Below the pieces are notes generated by a model, which saw nothing but the letters and a program-made list of their open reading frames with translations, did not search any database and was not told where the DNA came from. DNA of 38,205 nucleotides from an uncultured Acetatifactor sp. (GTDB lineage: Bacteria > Bacillota > Clostridia > Lachnospirales > Lachnospiraceae): NCBI GenBank assembly GCA_910577185.1, contig CAJTLR010000032.1:1-38205 (forward strand). Direction: 5' to 3'. The number at the start of each line of letters is the position of its first letter. Within the stretch, counting starts at the first letter, position 1. Of the stretch, positions 14,866 to 22,819 are shown piece after piece. The translations under genes and the position numbers were made by a program.

Positions 14866-16068
14866 TCACCGGTTCGCCATAAGTTTCACCATGGCCTGGT
14901 TCAGGCCATCCACGGTGAGCTTGTACATGGGAAACAGTTCCTTCACCGCCGTCTCTGCCTCCCTCCAGGGAGCCCGGCCCGGCGCCATCTTGGGATTCAG
15001 CCATACAATTTTCTTATACTTTTTCTTCAGAAGCTGCAGCCACTCATAGCCGGAAAGCCCGCCGTTGGGGCCTCTGTAATTTCCCGTGTCGGAATACAGT
15101 TCCTCCGGCGCCATGGCCGCATCCCCCACAATGATCACCTTGTAATCACTGTCCACATTCCGGAACATCCATTCCGTGTCAATCCAGTCACCGTTTTCAC
15201 ACTCCGGCGTCTTATACATTTTGCTGTAAATACAATTGTGGAAATAATAGGTTTTTACATCTTTATAGTGGTTGGATTTGTGCACCGCCTGAAACAGATC
15301 ATTCAGCAAATGGCTGAACGGAATCATGGTGCCGCCGGAATCCATCAGAAGAAGCAGTTTCACCGCATTTTTCCGGGGCTTCTGCATGACGATCTGCAGA
15401 CAGCCGCCATTGTTGCAGGTCTTGTCCACCGTGCCGTCGATATCCAGCTCCGTCTCCGGAATGTCCAGCCTGCTGGAAAACTGCCGCAGCTTCCTAAATG
15501 CCATCTGGAACTGTCTGTTGTCCAGCACTCTGTCGTCCCTGAAATCCCGGTACTTTCTGGCGCCCACTACCGCAAAGGCAGACTGGTAGCCGGTTTTGCC
15601 GCCCACACGCACACCGCCCACATTTCCTCCTGTATTTCCGAAGGAAGTTTTCCCCATGGTGCCGATCCAGAAACTTCCGCCATTGTGCTCGCTGTCCTGG
15701 TCTTTCAGGCGCTGCCGGAACTTTTCTTCCACATCTTCCTTATCGATCTGAAGATCCTCCATCTGGTTCATATGATTTCTGGCCTCCTCGTGGGCCAGCT
15801 CCATCATATCGGACTTGTCCAGCCAGCGCAGCATCTCCTTTCCCACTTCCGTATCCCGCTGTGCCGCCCGGAAACACTCGTCAAAAGCCATGTCATATTT
15901 ATCGAAATCCGTCTCACTCTTCACCAGAATCATCCGGGCCGTATGGTAAAACCCGGTCAGTGAACTCCCGCACAGCCCTTTGTCCAGCGCCTCCTGCAGG
16001 GTCAGCCACTCGCCCAGGGTCACTCTCAGCCCCTTTTCCCGCAATGTCTCAAAAAATTTAATGAACAT
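14866..16068 (-). CDS. VWA-domain protein, MoxR partner (CoxE/YehP-like)
   Basis: A 400-residue protein. The N-terminal half is helical and charged; a glycine-rich linker (F-G-N-T-G-G-N-V-G-G) follows at about 165-180; the C-terminal half is a von Willebrand A domain starting near L-L-L-L-M-D-S-G-G-T-M. The metal-ion-dependent adhesion site is degenerate: DSGGT instead of DxSxS. Later V-I-I-V-G-D-A-A-M and I-V-W-L-N-P are VWA core strands. Proteins of this kind act with a MoxR AAA+ ATPase as a chaperone that inserts metals or activates a target enzyme. The ATPase gene lies 80 bp upstream on the same strand. The client is not obvious from neighbours. Confidence 0.8.
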   Translation of the reverse strand: MFIKFFETLREKGLRVTLGEWLTLQEALDKGLCGSSLTGFYHTARMILVKSETDFDKYDMAFDECFRAAQRDTEVGKEMLRWLDKSDMMELAHEEARNHMNQMEDLQIDKEDVEEKFRQRLKDQDSEHNGGSFWIGTMGKTSFGNTGGNVGGVRVGGKTGYQSAFAVVGARKYRDFRDDRVLDNRQFQMAFRKLRQFSSRLDIPETELDIDGTVDKTCNNGGCLQIVMQKPRKNAVKLLLLMDSGGTMIPFSHLLNDLFQAVHKSNHYKDVKTYYFHNCIYSKMYKTPECENGDWIDTEWMFRNVDSDYKVIIVGDAAMAPEELYSDTGNYRGPNGGLSGYEWLQLLKKKYKKIVWLNPKMAPGRAPWREAETAVKELFPMYKLTVDGLNQAMVKLMANR

Positions 16069-16148
16069 ATCTGCTCCCTTTCTCTCCCGCCTCCGGAATC
16101 ATGCCCATGCATTTACCGAGGGTACGGGCTGCGTTGCCCAGAGCCTTT

Positions 16149-16967
16149 TCACAGATTGGGCTCCTGCCTCACCAGCTGCAGATCTTCGTCCTTTTTCACC
16201 ACCACACCCACAAAAGGCAGCGCCCTGCGGATGGTGTCCGCGGGAATGCCCCCAATCTGCAGGGCATTGACCCAGTCAATCAGCTCCGATGTGCTGGGTT
16301 TTTTGCGGATATCCCGGATGGCCCTGATATTGTAGAAAACTTCCATGGCATTTTTCAGCAGGTTTTCCTCCACCTCCGGGAAGTGTACCCTCACGATCTC
16401 TTCCATAAGTTCCCTGTCCGGGAAATCAATATAATGAAAAATACAGCGCCTGAGAAAAGCGTCCGGCAGTTCCTTCTCCGCGTTGGACGTGATAATCACA
16501 ATGGGGCGGTGCTTTGCTTTCACCGTCCGTTTGGTCTCATTGATGTAAAACTCCATCTGGTCCAGCTCCCACAGCAGGTCATTCGGAAATTCCAGGTCTG
16601 CCTTGTCAATCTCGTCGATCAGAAGCACCACCTGTTCCTCACTGTCAAAAGCCTCGCCCAGTTTTCCCAGCTTAATATAGCGGGCGATATCATTGACCCC
16701 TTCCTCCCCGAACTGTCCGTCGTAAAGACGCTGTATGGTATCATACACATACAGGCCTTCCTGGGCCTTCGTGGTAGACTTGATGTTCCAGATAATCAGC
16801 CGCTTGCCAAGCGCCTTCGCCACGGCCTCTGCCAGCATGGTCTTGCCGGTGCCCGGCTCCCCCTTGATCAGAAGCGGCTTCTTAAGCGCAATCGCAATAT
16901 TCACACTGGCCATGAGCTCCTGGCTGGCCACATATTCCCCGGTTCCCTGAAATCCCTGCATTTCCAT
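16149..16967 (-). CDS. MoxR-family AAA+ ATPase
   Basis: A 272-residue AAA+ ATPase. Walker A is G-E-P-G-T-G-K-T (residues 36-43), Walker B V-V-L-L-I-D-E-I-D-K (D118, E119), sensor 1 I-V-I-I-T-S-N-A, and the arginine finger region D-A-F-L-R-R-C. This is the MoxR/RavA/CoxD-type layout, forming hexamers that work with a VWA protein on specific clients. The VWA partner gene directly follows on the same strand, which supports a two-gene unit. ATG at 16967; the upstream bases contain A-G-A-G-and a purine run. It is divergent from metF across a 218-bp region. Confidence 0.88.
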   Translation of the reverse strand: MEMQGFQGTGEYVASQELMASVNIAIALKKPLLIKGEPGTGKTMLAEAVAKALGKRLIIWNIKSTTKAQEGLYVYDTIQRLYDGQFGEEGVNDIARYIKLGKLGEAFDSEEQVVLLIDEIDKADLEFPNDLLWELDQMEFYINETKRTVKAKHRPIVIITSNAEKELPDAFLRRCIFHYIDFPDRELMEEIVRVHFPEVEENLLKNAMEVFYNIRAIRDIRKKPSTSELIDWVNALQIGGIPADTIRRALPFVGVVVKKDEDLQLVRQEPNL

Positions 16968-17106
16968 GCTCTCTGCACCCCTTTGTCACTGCTCACTTTG
17001 TCACTGGCAGTCTGCTGCCCGGAAACCGCACAGCCCTCCCCGTTTGTCACACAAAAACACCGAGGACAACTCCCGGCGGCATGAGTGGGCGTAACACACC
17101 TTTCCC

Positions 17107-17135
17107 TTGAAATTCATTCCTTTTTATGTTACGAT
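17107..17135 (+). promoter_or_regulatory. sigma-A promoter of metF
   Basis: TTGAAA (17107-17112), a 17-nt spacer, then TACGAT (17130-17135), about 50 nt before the metF start codon. Confidence 0.6.
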
Positions 17136-17185
17136 ATTATCGTTCCAAAATCAAGACTAAACTAAGGAAATAAGGTGATTTTGTC

Positions 17186-18043
17186 ATGTTGCAGGATATG
17201 TTTGAGCAGAAACGCACGCTCTCCTTCGAGGTATTTCCCCCCAAAAAAGAGGGTGAATTCAGGGCCGCTTTTGATGTCCTGAACGCCCTTGCAAAGCTGG
17301 AGCCCGATTTTATCAGTGTCACCTACGGCGCCGGCGGCAGCAGATCCGGAAAAACCGTGGAGATCGCCTCTTACATACAGAACACTCTGGAAATTGACGC
17401 CGTGGCCCATATGACCTGCGTGGGCAGCAAAAAGGAAGACCTTCTGGCGGTTTCCGGCGCCCTGACCCGGAACAATGTAAATTATGTGCTGGCGCTGCGG
17501 GGGGACCGTCCCAGGGATATGAGCGACGAGCAGTATCTTTCCCGGGATTTTGCCTACGCCAGTGACATGATGCAGTTTTTGAAGGAGCATACCCCGCTGC
17601 AGCTGGTCGGCGCATGCTATCCGGAAAAACATTATGAATGTTTCAGCATGGAATCGGATTTAAATCATCTGCTGAAAAAGCAGGAAGCCGGGGCGGAATT
17701 TTTCATCAGCCAGCTATTTTTTGACAATGATTTTTATTATTCTTTCCTGGAAAAAGCGGATAAAAAAGGCATCACCGTCCCTGTCTGCGCTGGCATCATG
17801 CCCGTCACCACCGCGAAACAGCTGGGTACCACCATAAGCCTTTCCGGCTCCAGCGTGCCCAAGCCCCTGTCGGATCTCATCGCCAGATACGGCGACAGCA
17901 GGGAAGACATGCGCAGGGCCGGCATTGATTACTGTATCCGCCAGATCCGGGACCTGCAGGAAAACGGTGTGAACAATATTCATCTGTATACCATGAATAA
18001 GCCGAAAATGGCCGGAGAAATCGTAGAATCCATTTACCGTTAA
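17186..18043 (+). CDS. metF: 5,10-methylenetetrahydrofolate reductase
   Basis: A 285-residue TIM-barrel flavoprotein that reduces 5,10-methylene-THF to 5-methyl-THF, feeding methionine synthesis or, in acetogens, the Wood-Ljungdahl methyl branch. Family features are F-E-V-F-P-P-K-K near the N-terminus, D-F-I-S-V-T-Y-G-A-G-G, and L-A-L-R-G-D-R-P, the folate/flavin-contact loop. AAGG with 10-nt spacing precedes the ATG at 17186, and a promoter with 17-nt spacing lies further upstream. No metV-like or methionine synthase gene is adjacent, so which pathway it serves is open. It is the only plus-strand gene between 10.3 and 28 kb and converges on tcdA. Confidence 0.93.
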   Translation: MLQDMFEQKRTLSFEVFPPKKEGEFRAAFDVLNALAKLEPDFISVTYGAGGSRSGKTVEIASYIQNTLEIDAVAHMTCVGSKKEDLLAVSGALTRNNVNYVLALRGDRPRDMSDEQYLSRDFAYASDMMQFLKEHTPLQLVGACYPEKHYECFSMESDLNHLLKKQEAGAEFFISQLFFDNDFYYSFLEKADKKGITVPVCAGIMPVTTAKQLGTTISLSGSSVPKPLSDLIARYGDSREDMRRAGIDYCIRQIRDLQENGVNNIHLYTMNKPKMAGEIVESIYR

Positions 18044-18075
18044 CTGGCACGGGGACTTTCATGCAGGCGCGGCAG

Positions 18076-18789
18076 TCACCTGCACGGAAGTCCGGATATC
18101 AGATCTTTTACCACCTGGCCCGCAAGAATCAGGCCTGCCACGGATGGTACAAAGGCCACGCTGCCGGGCAGGGGCCGCCTCTCCCCCTCTGTTTCCCCGG
18201 GGCACAGAGGCTCCTCTTCCGAATACACCACCTTCAGGCTCTCCACACCCCTTTTTTTCAGCTCCCGTCTCATGACCCTGGCCAGGGGACATACTTTTGT
18301 CTCATAAATGTCTGCCACACGGAACATACTGCCATCCAGTTTATTTCCCGCCCCCATGCTGCTGATTATGGGGACATTTTTTTCCCGCGCCTTCATGACC
18401 AGTTCCAGCTTTGCAGTCACCGTGTCCACCGCATCCACCACATAGTCATACTCTTCAAAGGGAAAGGAATCCGCGTTTTCCGGCAGGAAAAAGCAGGGAT
18501 ACACCCTCACGTCCGCATCCGGGCTGATCTCCAGAATCCGGTCCCGCATCACATCCACTTTATACATGCCCAGTGTCTTCCTGGTGGCAATGATCTGGCG
18601 GTTCAGATTGGATAGGCACACCCTGTCGTCATCCACCAGGTCAAAGGCTCCCACACCGCTTCTGACCAGCGCCTCGCACACATAGCCGCCCACGCCGCCG
18701 ATTCCGAACACGGCCACACGGCTCCGCCCCAGTTTCCCAAGAGCCTCTTTTCCCAGGAGCAGTTCCGTTCTGGAAAACTGATTCTGCAT
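18076..18789 (-). CDS. tcdA: tRNA threonylcarbamoyladenosine dehydratase
   Basis: A 237-residue member of the ThiF/MoeB/E1 fold. The ATP site shows V-F-G-I-G-G-V-G-G (residues 28-35) and D-L-V-D-D-D-R-V with S-N-L-N-R-Q (60-65). The absence of a rhodanese or ubiquitin-like partner and the short length fit TcdA (CsdL), which uses ATP to cyclise t6A37 in tRNAs reading ANN codons to ct6A. The cysteines at P-L-A-R-V and D-A-V-D-T-V positions typical of this subgroup are consistent. GGGAGAGG precedes the ATG at 18789. It is likely transcribed alone, because a terminator separates it from serA. Confidence 0.88.
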   Translation of the reverse strand: MQNQFSRTELLLGKEALGKLGRSRVAVFGIGGVGGYVCEALVRSGVGAFDLVDDDRVCLSNLNRQIIATRKTLGMYKVDVMRDRILEISPDADVRVYPCFFLPENADSFPFEEYDYVVDAVDTVTAKLELVMKAREKNVPIISSMGAGNKLDGSMFRVADIYETKVCPLARVMRRELKKRGVESLKVVYSEEEPLCPGETEGERRPLPGSVAFVPSVAGLILAGQVVKDLISGLPCR

Positions 18790-18815
18790 TTTCCTCTCCC
18801 TTTTCTCTTAACTTG

Positions 18816-18842
18816 CGGCACCTTATTCCGGTGCCGTTTTTT
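18816..18842 (+). terminator. orphan plus-strand intrinsic terminator
   Basis: CGGCACC/GGTGCCG with a 7-nt loop is followed by six T on the plus strand. The nearest plus-strand gene, metF, ends 770 bp away with tcdA lying antisense between, so this may end long metF read-through or an antisense transcript of tcdA. Confidence 0.7.
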
Positions 18843-18846
18843 CCTT

Positions 18847-18900
18847 AAAAACATGCCAAAGGGCAGGGCTTCGGCACCATAAGAAAATCCCCTCCGGCAT
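18847..18900 (-). terminator. intrinsic terminator of serA
   Basis: On the minus strand ATGCCGGAGGG pairs with CCCTTTGGCAT (11 bp, two G-U pairs) around a 26-nt loop and is followed by GTTTTT. It starts directly after the serA stop codon. Confidence 0.65.
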
Positions 18901-18901
18901 C

Positions 18902-20068
18902 CTACCCGTTTACGATTCTTGCCCGGAACACGCCCTTGATATTTTCCAGCGCGCAAATGATTTCCTGGGTGGGTTTCTCCTCCACGTCCATCATGGTGTA
19001 GGCCACTTCTCCCCGGGATTTGTTGGTCATGTTGCTGATGTTGATTCCTTTTTCTCCGAATTCCGCGGTAAATTTCGTGATCATATTGGCAATGTTTTTG
19101 TGGAAAATCGCCACACGTCCCGCATTGGTGCAGACGCCCATGTCACAGGAAGGATAGTTCACGCTGTTTCTGATATTGCCATGCTCCAGGTAATCCTTCA
19201 TCTCTTCCACTGCCATCACGGCACAATTGTCCTCGGACTCCTCCGTGCTGGCTCCCAGGTGCGGAATCACGATACATCCTTTCTGCCCCGCAGTGGTGGG
19301 ATTGGGAAAATCGGATACATAGCGGGCAATTTTACCGCTCCCCAGACCTTCCAGCACATCTTCCTCGTTTGCCAGCAGGTCTCTCGCAAAGTTCAGCAGG
19401 ATCACGCCATCCTTCATTTTGGAAATGGCCTCTTTGTTCAGCATGCCTCTTGTGGCATCCAGCAGCGGCACATGAATGGTAATGTAATCACACTGCTCAT
19501 AGATATCATCCACATTGGTCACATGCCTCACGGCGCGGCTCAGGCTCCAGGCAGCGCTGACGGAAAGATACGGGTCATATCCGTACACTTCCATGTCAAG
19601 GGCCACCGCCGCGTTGGCCACCTTTACGCCGATGGCGCCCAGTCCGATGACGCCCAGCTTCTTTCCCCTGATCTCGGTGCCTGCAAAATTCTTCTTCTCC
19701 TTCTCCGCAGCCTTGGCAATATCGGCGTTTTCCCTGGAGGCCCTGACCCATTCAATGCCTCCCACCACGTCCCGGGCCGCCAGGAGCATGCCCGCAATCA
19801 CCAGTTCCTTTACGCCGTTGGCGTTTGCCCCGGGCGTGTTGAACACCACAATGCCCTGCTCCGCGCATTTGTCCAGGGGAATATTGTTCACCCCCGCTCC
19901 CGCCCTGGCCACTGCCAGAAGGTTTTTGGAAAATGCCATATCGTGCATGGAAGCGCTTCGCACCAGAATGCCGTCCGCTTCCTGCACCTCTTCCGTGATC
20001 CGGTATTGTTCGTTAAAATTCTTCAGTCCTACCTCTGCGATAGGATTCAGGCAATTGATTTTATACAT
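18902..20068 (-). CDS. serA: D-3-phosphoglycerate dehydrogenase
   Basis: A 388-residue NAD-dependent dehydrogenase that oxidises 3-phosphoglycerate to phosphohydroxypyruvate, the first step of serine synthesis. The NAD-binding Rossmann loop is G142-L-G-A-I-G147; the catalytic histidine lies in I-P-H-L-G-A-S-T, with the arginine in N-F-A-R-D. A C-terminal ACT domain (about residues 320-388, N-I-S-N-M-T-N-K) suggests serine feedback. AGAGGAAATC precedes the ATG at 20068. It follows serC by 33 bp on the same strand, so the two are probably one transcript from the strong promoter ahead of serC. The serB phosphatase is not in the window. Confidence 0.95.
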   Translation of the reverse strand: MYKINCLNPIAEVGLKNFNEQYRITEEVQEADGILVRSASMHDMAFSKNLLAVARAGAGVNNIPLDKCAEQGIVVFNTPGANANGVKELVIAGMLLAARDVVGGIEWVRASRENADIAKAAEKEKKNFAGTEIRGKKLGVIGLGAIGVKVANAAVALDMEVYGYDPYLSVSAAWSLSRAVRHVTNVDDIYEQCDYITIHVPLLDATRGMLNKEAISKMKDGVILLNFARDLLANEEDVLEGLGSGKIARYVSDFPNPTTAGQKGCIVIPHLGASTEESEDNCAVMAVEEMKDYLEHGNIRNSVNYPSCDMGVCTNAGRVAIFHKNIANMITKFTAEFGEKGINISNMTNKSRGEVAYTMMDVEEKPTQEIICALENIKGVFRARIVNG

Positions 20069-20101
20069 GATTTCCTCTTTTCTGTCCTTATGTTCCGCCG
20101 G

Positions 20102-21190
20102 TTACCGCGCTGTGTTTTCCGCCTCGAATTTTTTCATAAAAGCCACCAGTTTCTCCACACCCTCCATGGGCATTGCATTGTAAATGCTTGCCCGCATGCC
20201 GCCCACGGACCTGTGGCCTTTCAGGTTTTCCAGCCCGGCCTCCTTCGCCTCTTTCACGAATTTTGCGTCCAGCGCTTCGTCCCCGGTCACAAAGGGAACA
20301 TTCATCAAAGAACGGTCCTCCCTGCGGACAGTCCCCCGGAACAAATGGCTCTGGTCCAGATAATCGTAGAGAATTTTCGCCTTTTTCTCATTGTATTCCT
20401 TCATGGCCTCCAGGCCGCCTTTTCTTTTCAGCCATTGAAATACCTTGCCGCAGATATAGATGCCGTAGGCCGGGGGCGTATTGTAAAGGGATTGATTGTC
20501 CGCGTGAATTTTATAACGCAGCATGGTCGGCGTGCCGGGAAGCACATCCTCCGTGATCAGGTCTTCGCGGATGATCACGATCACCACCCCTGCCGGTCCT
20601 ATGTTCTTCTGGACGCCGCCGTAGATCACCCCGTATTTGCTCACATCCACGGGTTCGGACAAAAAACAGCTGGACACATCAGCCACCAGCGTCTTTCCCT
20701 TAGTATTCGGCAATGTCTTAAACTTTGTCCCGTAAATGGTATTGTTTTCGCAGATATATACATAGTCCGCGTCCTCGCTGATGGGTAAATCAGAACAATC
20801 CGGAATATAAGAAAAAGTCTCATCCTCGGAAGAGGCAATCTTATTGGCCTTGCCGTAAAGCAGGGCCTCCTGGTAAGCCTTTTTTGCCCACTGGCCGGTG
20901 ACAATATAGTCGGCAACCTTATTTTTCATCAGATTCATGGGAATCATGGCAAACTGCTGGCTGGCGCCTCCCTGCAGAAACAACACCCTGTAATTGTCCG
21001 GTATCTTCATCAGATCACGCAAATCAGCCTCCGCTTCCTTGATAATGGTATCATACGCTTTCGACCGGTGGCTCATCTCCATGACGGACATGCCCGTTCC
21101 CCTGTAATCCAGCATTTCCTCCGCGGCTTCCCTCAAAACCTCCTCCGGCAGGACTGCAGGTCCCGCTGAAAAATTATACACTCTTGACAT
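20102..21190 (-). CDS. serC: phosphoserine aminotransferase
   Basis: A 362-residue PLP enzyme, fold type I, that converts phosphohydroxypyruvate and glutamate to phosphoserine, the second step of serine synthesis. The N-terminal N-F-S-A-G-P-A-V-L-P is diagnostic of SerC; D171 (V-A-D-V-S-S) and Lys195 (Y-G-G-V-Q-K-N) are the PLP-binding aspartate and the Schiff-base lysine; F-L-Q-G-G-A-S-Q-Q-F is the phosphate-cup loop. GGAGGAGAAA precedes the ATG at 21190. It is the first gene of the serC-serA unit. Confidence 0.96.
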   Translation of the reverse strand: MSRVYNFSAGPAVLPEEVLREAAEEMLDYRGTGMSVMEMSHRSKAYDTIIKEAEADLRDLMKIPDNYRVLFLQGGASQQFAMIPMNLMKNKVADYIVTGQWAKKAYQEALLYGKANKIASSEDETFSYIPDCSDLPISEDADYVYICENNTIYGTKFKTLPNTKGKTLVADVSSCFLSEPVDVSKYGVIYGGVQKNIGPAGVVIVIIREDLITEDVLPGTPTMLRYKIHADNQSLYNTPPAYGIYICGKVFQWLKRKGGLEAMKEYNEKKAKILYDYLDQSHLFRGTVRREDRSLMNVPFVTGDEALDAKFVKEAKEAGLENLKGHRSVGGMRASIYNAMPMEGVEKLVAFMKKFEAENTAR

Positions 21191-21297
21191 TTTCTCCTCC
21201 TGGTCTGCTCTCTCCCGGGCAGTCTGAAAACACGTCTGGCGGCACTGTGTTCTGCCGTTTCCAGTTCATCCGGGGCAGTTTACTCCGCAACATAGTT

Positions 21298-21326
21298 ATC
21301 ATAATCGTTTCCGGCACTTTAGTCAA
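21298..21326 (-). promoter_or_regulatory. strong sigma-A promoter of serC-serA
   Basis: TTGACT (21321-21326), a 17-nt spacer and TATGAT (21298-21303) on the minus strand, about 108 bp before the serC start. The roughly 100-nt leader has no recognisable T-box or riboswitch. Confidence 0.75.
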
Positions 21327-21399
21327 GTACATTGCTAAATTATTTTATCGGCGCCCCTTTTCACAAAGCAGCCGTTCAGACAAGGGATTGCATGGTTCC

Positions 21400-22815
21400 T
21401 TAATAAAACATGATCACCGGAGTCCCCACTTCCGCCATCTCGTAGAGCTGCGACATCACATCCGAAGGTGTGTTGATACATCCGTGGGAACCGTTGGTCT
21501 TGTAAATCTGGCCGCCGAATCTGGCACGCCAGCTGGCGTCGTGAATCCCCACATTTCCCTTCACGGGCATCCAGTATTTCACAAAAGAGGCATAGTCCGC
21601 CCCCCGCAGGGTTCTGTTCCGCTCCTTGGCATAGACAAAATTGATGCCCTGGGGTGTTCCCATTCGTCTGCCCGTGTTGCCTGTAACCACATCCGTATCC
21701 AGAATCAGTTCCCCGTCTTCGTAGTAATACATTTTCTGTTCCGTCATGTCAATTTCGATATAAGTGCCGCCGATATCATCCAGCCCGCGCACATATCCCT
21801 GCTGGACATAGGCGGGCACATGGGGCATTTCCCCCGGCGGCGACATTCCCCGGAGCGTTTCCAGCAGGTAAGCTGTTTCTGCCTCCACGTCAAGTTTTGT
21901 GCCGTAGGTGACATATTTCACCGTGACCTTTTCTCCCCTGGTGGCGTCAAATACCCGCTCCGTGCCGCAGGTGTCATATTGCATGGCAAGGGCTTCCACC
22001 CACTCCCGGACTTTTTCCTCGCCCACAGTCACGTTTCCCCGTTCATCCAGTACCGGCAGGCCGTCTCCCGGCCCGCATTCCAGAAAACCCCCTGCTATTT
22101 CCGGGGTAAATGCAATCTGTTCCGCCCCCATGTCAAACACCATCCCGCTGCACTGTTCCTGGAAAGCGCATATCCCGGCCCAGAGTTCCCGCTGTTTTTT
22201 ATCCGCTTCCCTGTCAGGAAGGTCGTCATAGCAGCCCCCCTGGGAAAGGTTCACGTTTGTCTGTCCTTTTTCCAGGCATTCTTTCAGATAGGCATACGCC
22301 TTCTCCAGGTCCAGCCGTGCCAGATTGCCATCCTGCAGGATGAATCCTTCTTCCGAACGGCATACCGACACACCGTATTCTTTTTCCCGTTCTTCCGCCA
22401 CAAAGGGAAGCTTCTCAAAATAATCCCGGAATTTCTCCTCTTCCACCGCATACCAGCCGGCTGTCAGCTCTGCCGTGACGGTCTTGTGCAAATTCTCCAG
22501 CCAGCCTGCGGAGGCGTTGCGCCGCAGATAGGAATTCAGTTCCGACGTAAAATCCGGCCGGATTCCCGCCTCGTCCTGGTCTATTTCCCAGGAGACACCA
22601 TCCGCATCCACCACGGAAAGCTTTGCCGGCTCCTGTGAATTTACCAGTTCCCCATTGACCTGCTCCACACTTTTTCCGGTACAGTAAATGCCGTTGATCC
22701 AGGTGTTTACCGGAAAATTGCCGCGGTAATAGAGAGCCAGCGCAAAGTAGCCCGCCAGCCCCAGCAAAATACCGCCCAATAGAAAAAATGCCAGAAAACG
22801 AAATAACTTTTTCAT
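21400..22815 (-). CDS. L,D-transpeptidase (YkuD) with N-terminal anchor
   Basis: A 471-residue cell-wall enzyme. An N-terminal helix (about residues 6-28) anchors it; the middle (about 40-330) matches the long peptidoglycan-binding-like region common in clostridial transpeptidases; the C-terminal YkuD domain has G-N-V-G-I-H-D-A-S-W and T-N-G-S-H-G-C-I-N, with Cys446 as the nucleophile. It would form 3-3 crosslinks or attach proteins to peptidoglycan outside the membrane. The start at 22815 (M-K-K-L-F-R-F-L) lies only 4 nt after the ilvB stop; an ATG at 22905 would add a non-signal-like extension overlapping ilvB. The physical link to ilvB suggests co-transcription. Confidence 0.88.
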   Translation of the reverse strand: MKKLFRFLAFFLLGGILLGLAGYFALALYYRGNFPVNTWINGIYCTGKSVEQVNGELVNSQEPAKLSVVDADGVSWEIDQDEAGIRPDFTSELNSYLRRNASAGWLENLHKTVTAELTAGWYAVEEEKFRDYFEKLPFVAEEREKEYGVSVCRSEEGFILQDGNLARLDLEKAYAYLKECLEKGQTNVNLSQGGCYDDLPDREADKKQRELWAGICAFQEQCSGMVFDMGAEQIAFTPEIAGGFLECGPGDGLPVLDERGNVTVGEEKVREWVEALAMQYDTCGTERVFDATRGEKVTVKYVTYGTKLDVEAETAYLLETLRGMSPPGEMPHVPAYVQQGYVRGLDDIGGTYIEIDMTEQKMYYYEDGELILDTDVVTGNTGRRMGTPQGINFVYAKERNRTLRGADYASFVKYWMPVKGNVGIHDASWRARFGGQIYKTNGSHGCINTPSDVMSQLYEMAEVGTPVIMFY

Positions 22816-22819
22816 ATTT

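Noticed and set aside
14656..15963. 435-codon plus-strand open frame across tyrS and the VWA gene
   Set aside because: Spans two convincing minus-strand genes and the intergenic gap; composition fits a shadow frame.
19100..20788. 562-codon plus-strand open frame over serA and serC
   Set aside because: Fully antisense to two certain genes, no recognisable domain, histidine- and cysteine-rich composition typical of a reverse-frame shadow.
21191..21399. T-box or serine riboswitch ahead of serC
   Set aside because: A clear sigma-A promoter and a short leader are present, but no T-box core sequence or competing terminator stem.
21184..22638. 484-codon plus-strand open frame over the L,D-transpeptidase
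   Set aside because: Antisense to a gene with a clear YkuD catalytic motif; starts inside the serC leader.
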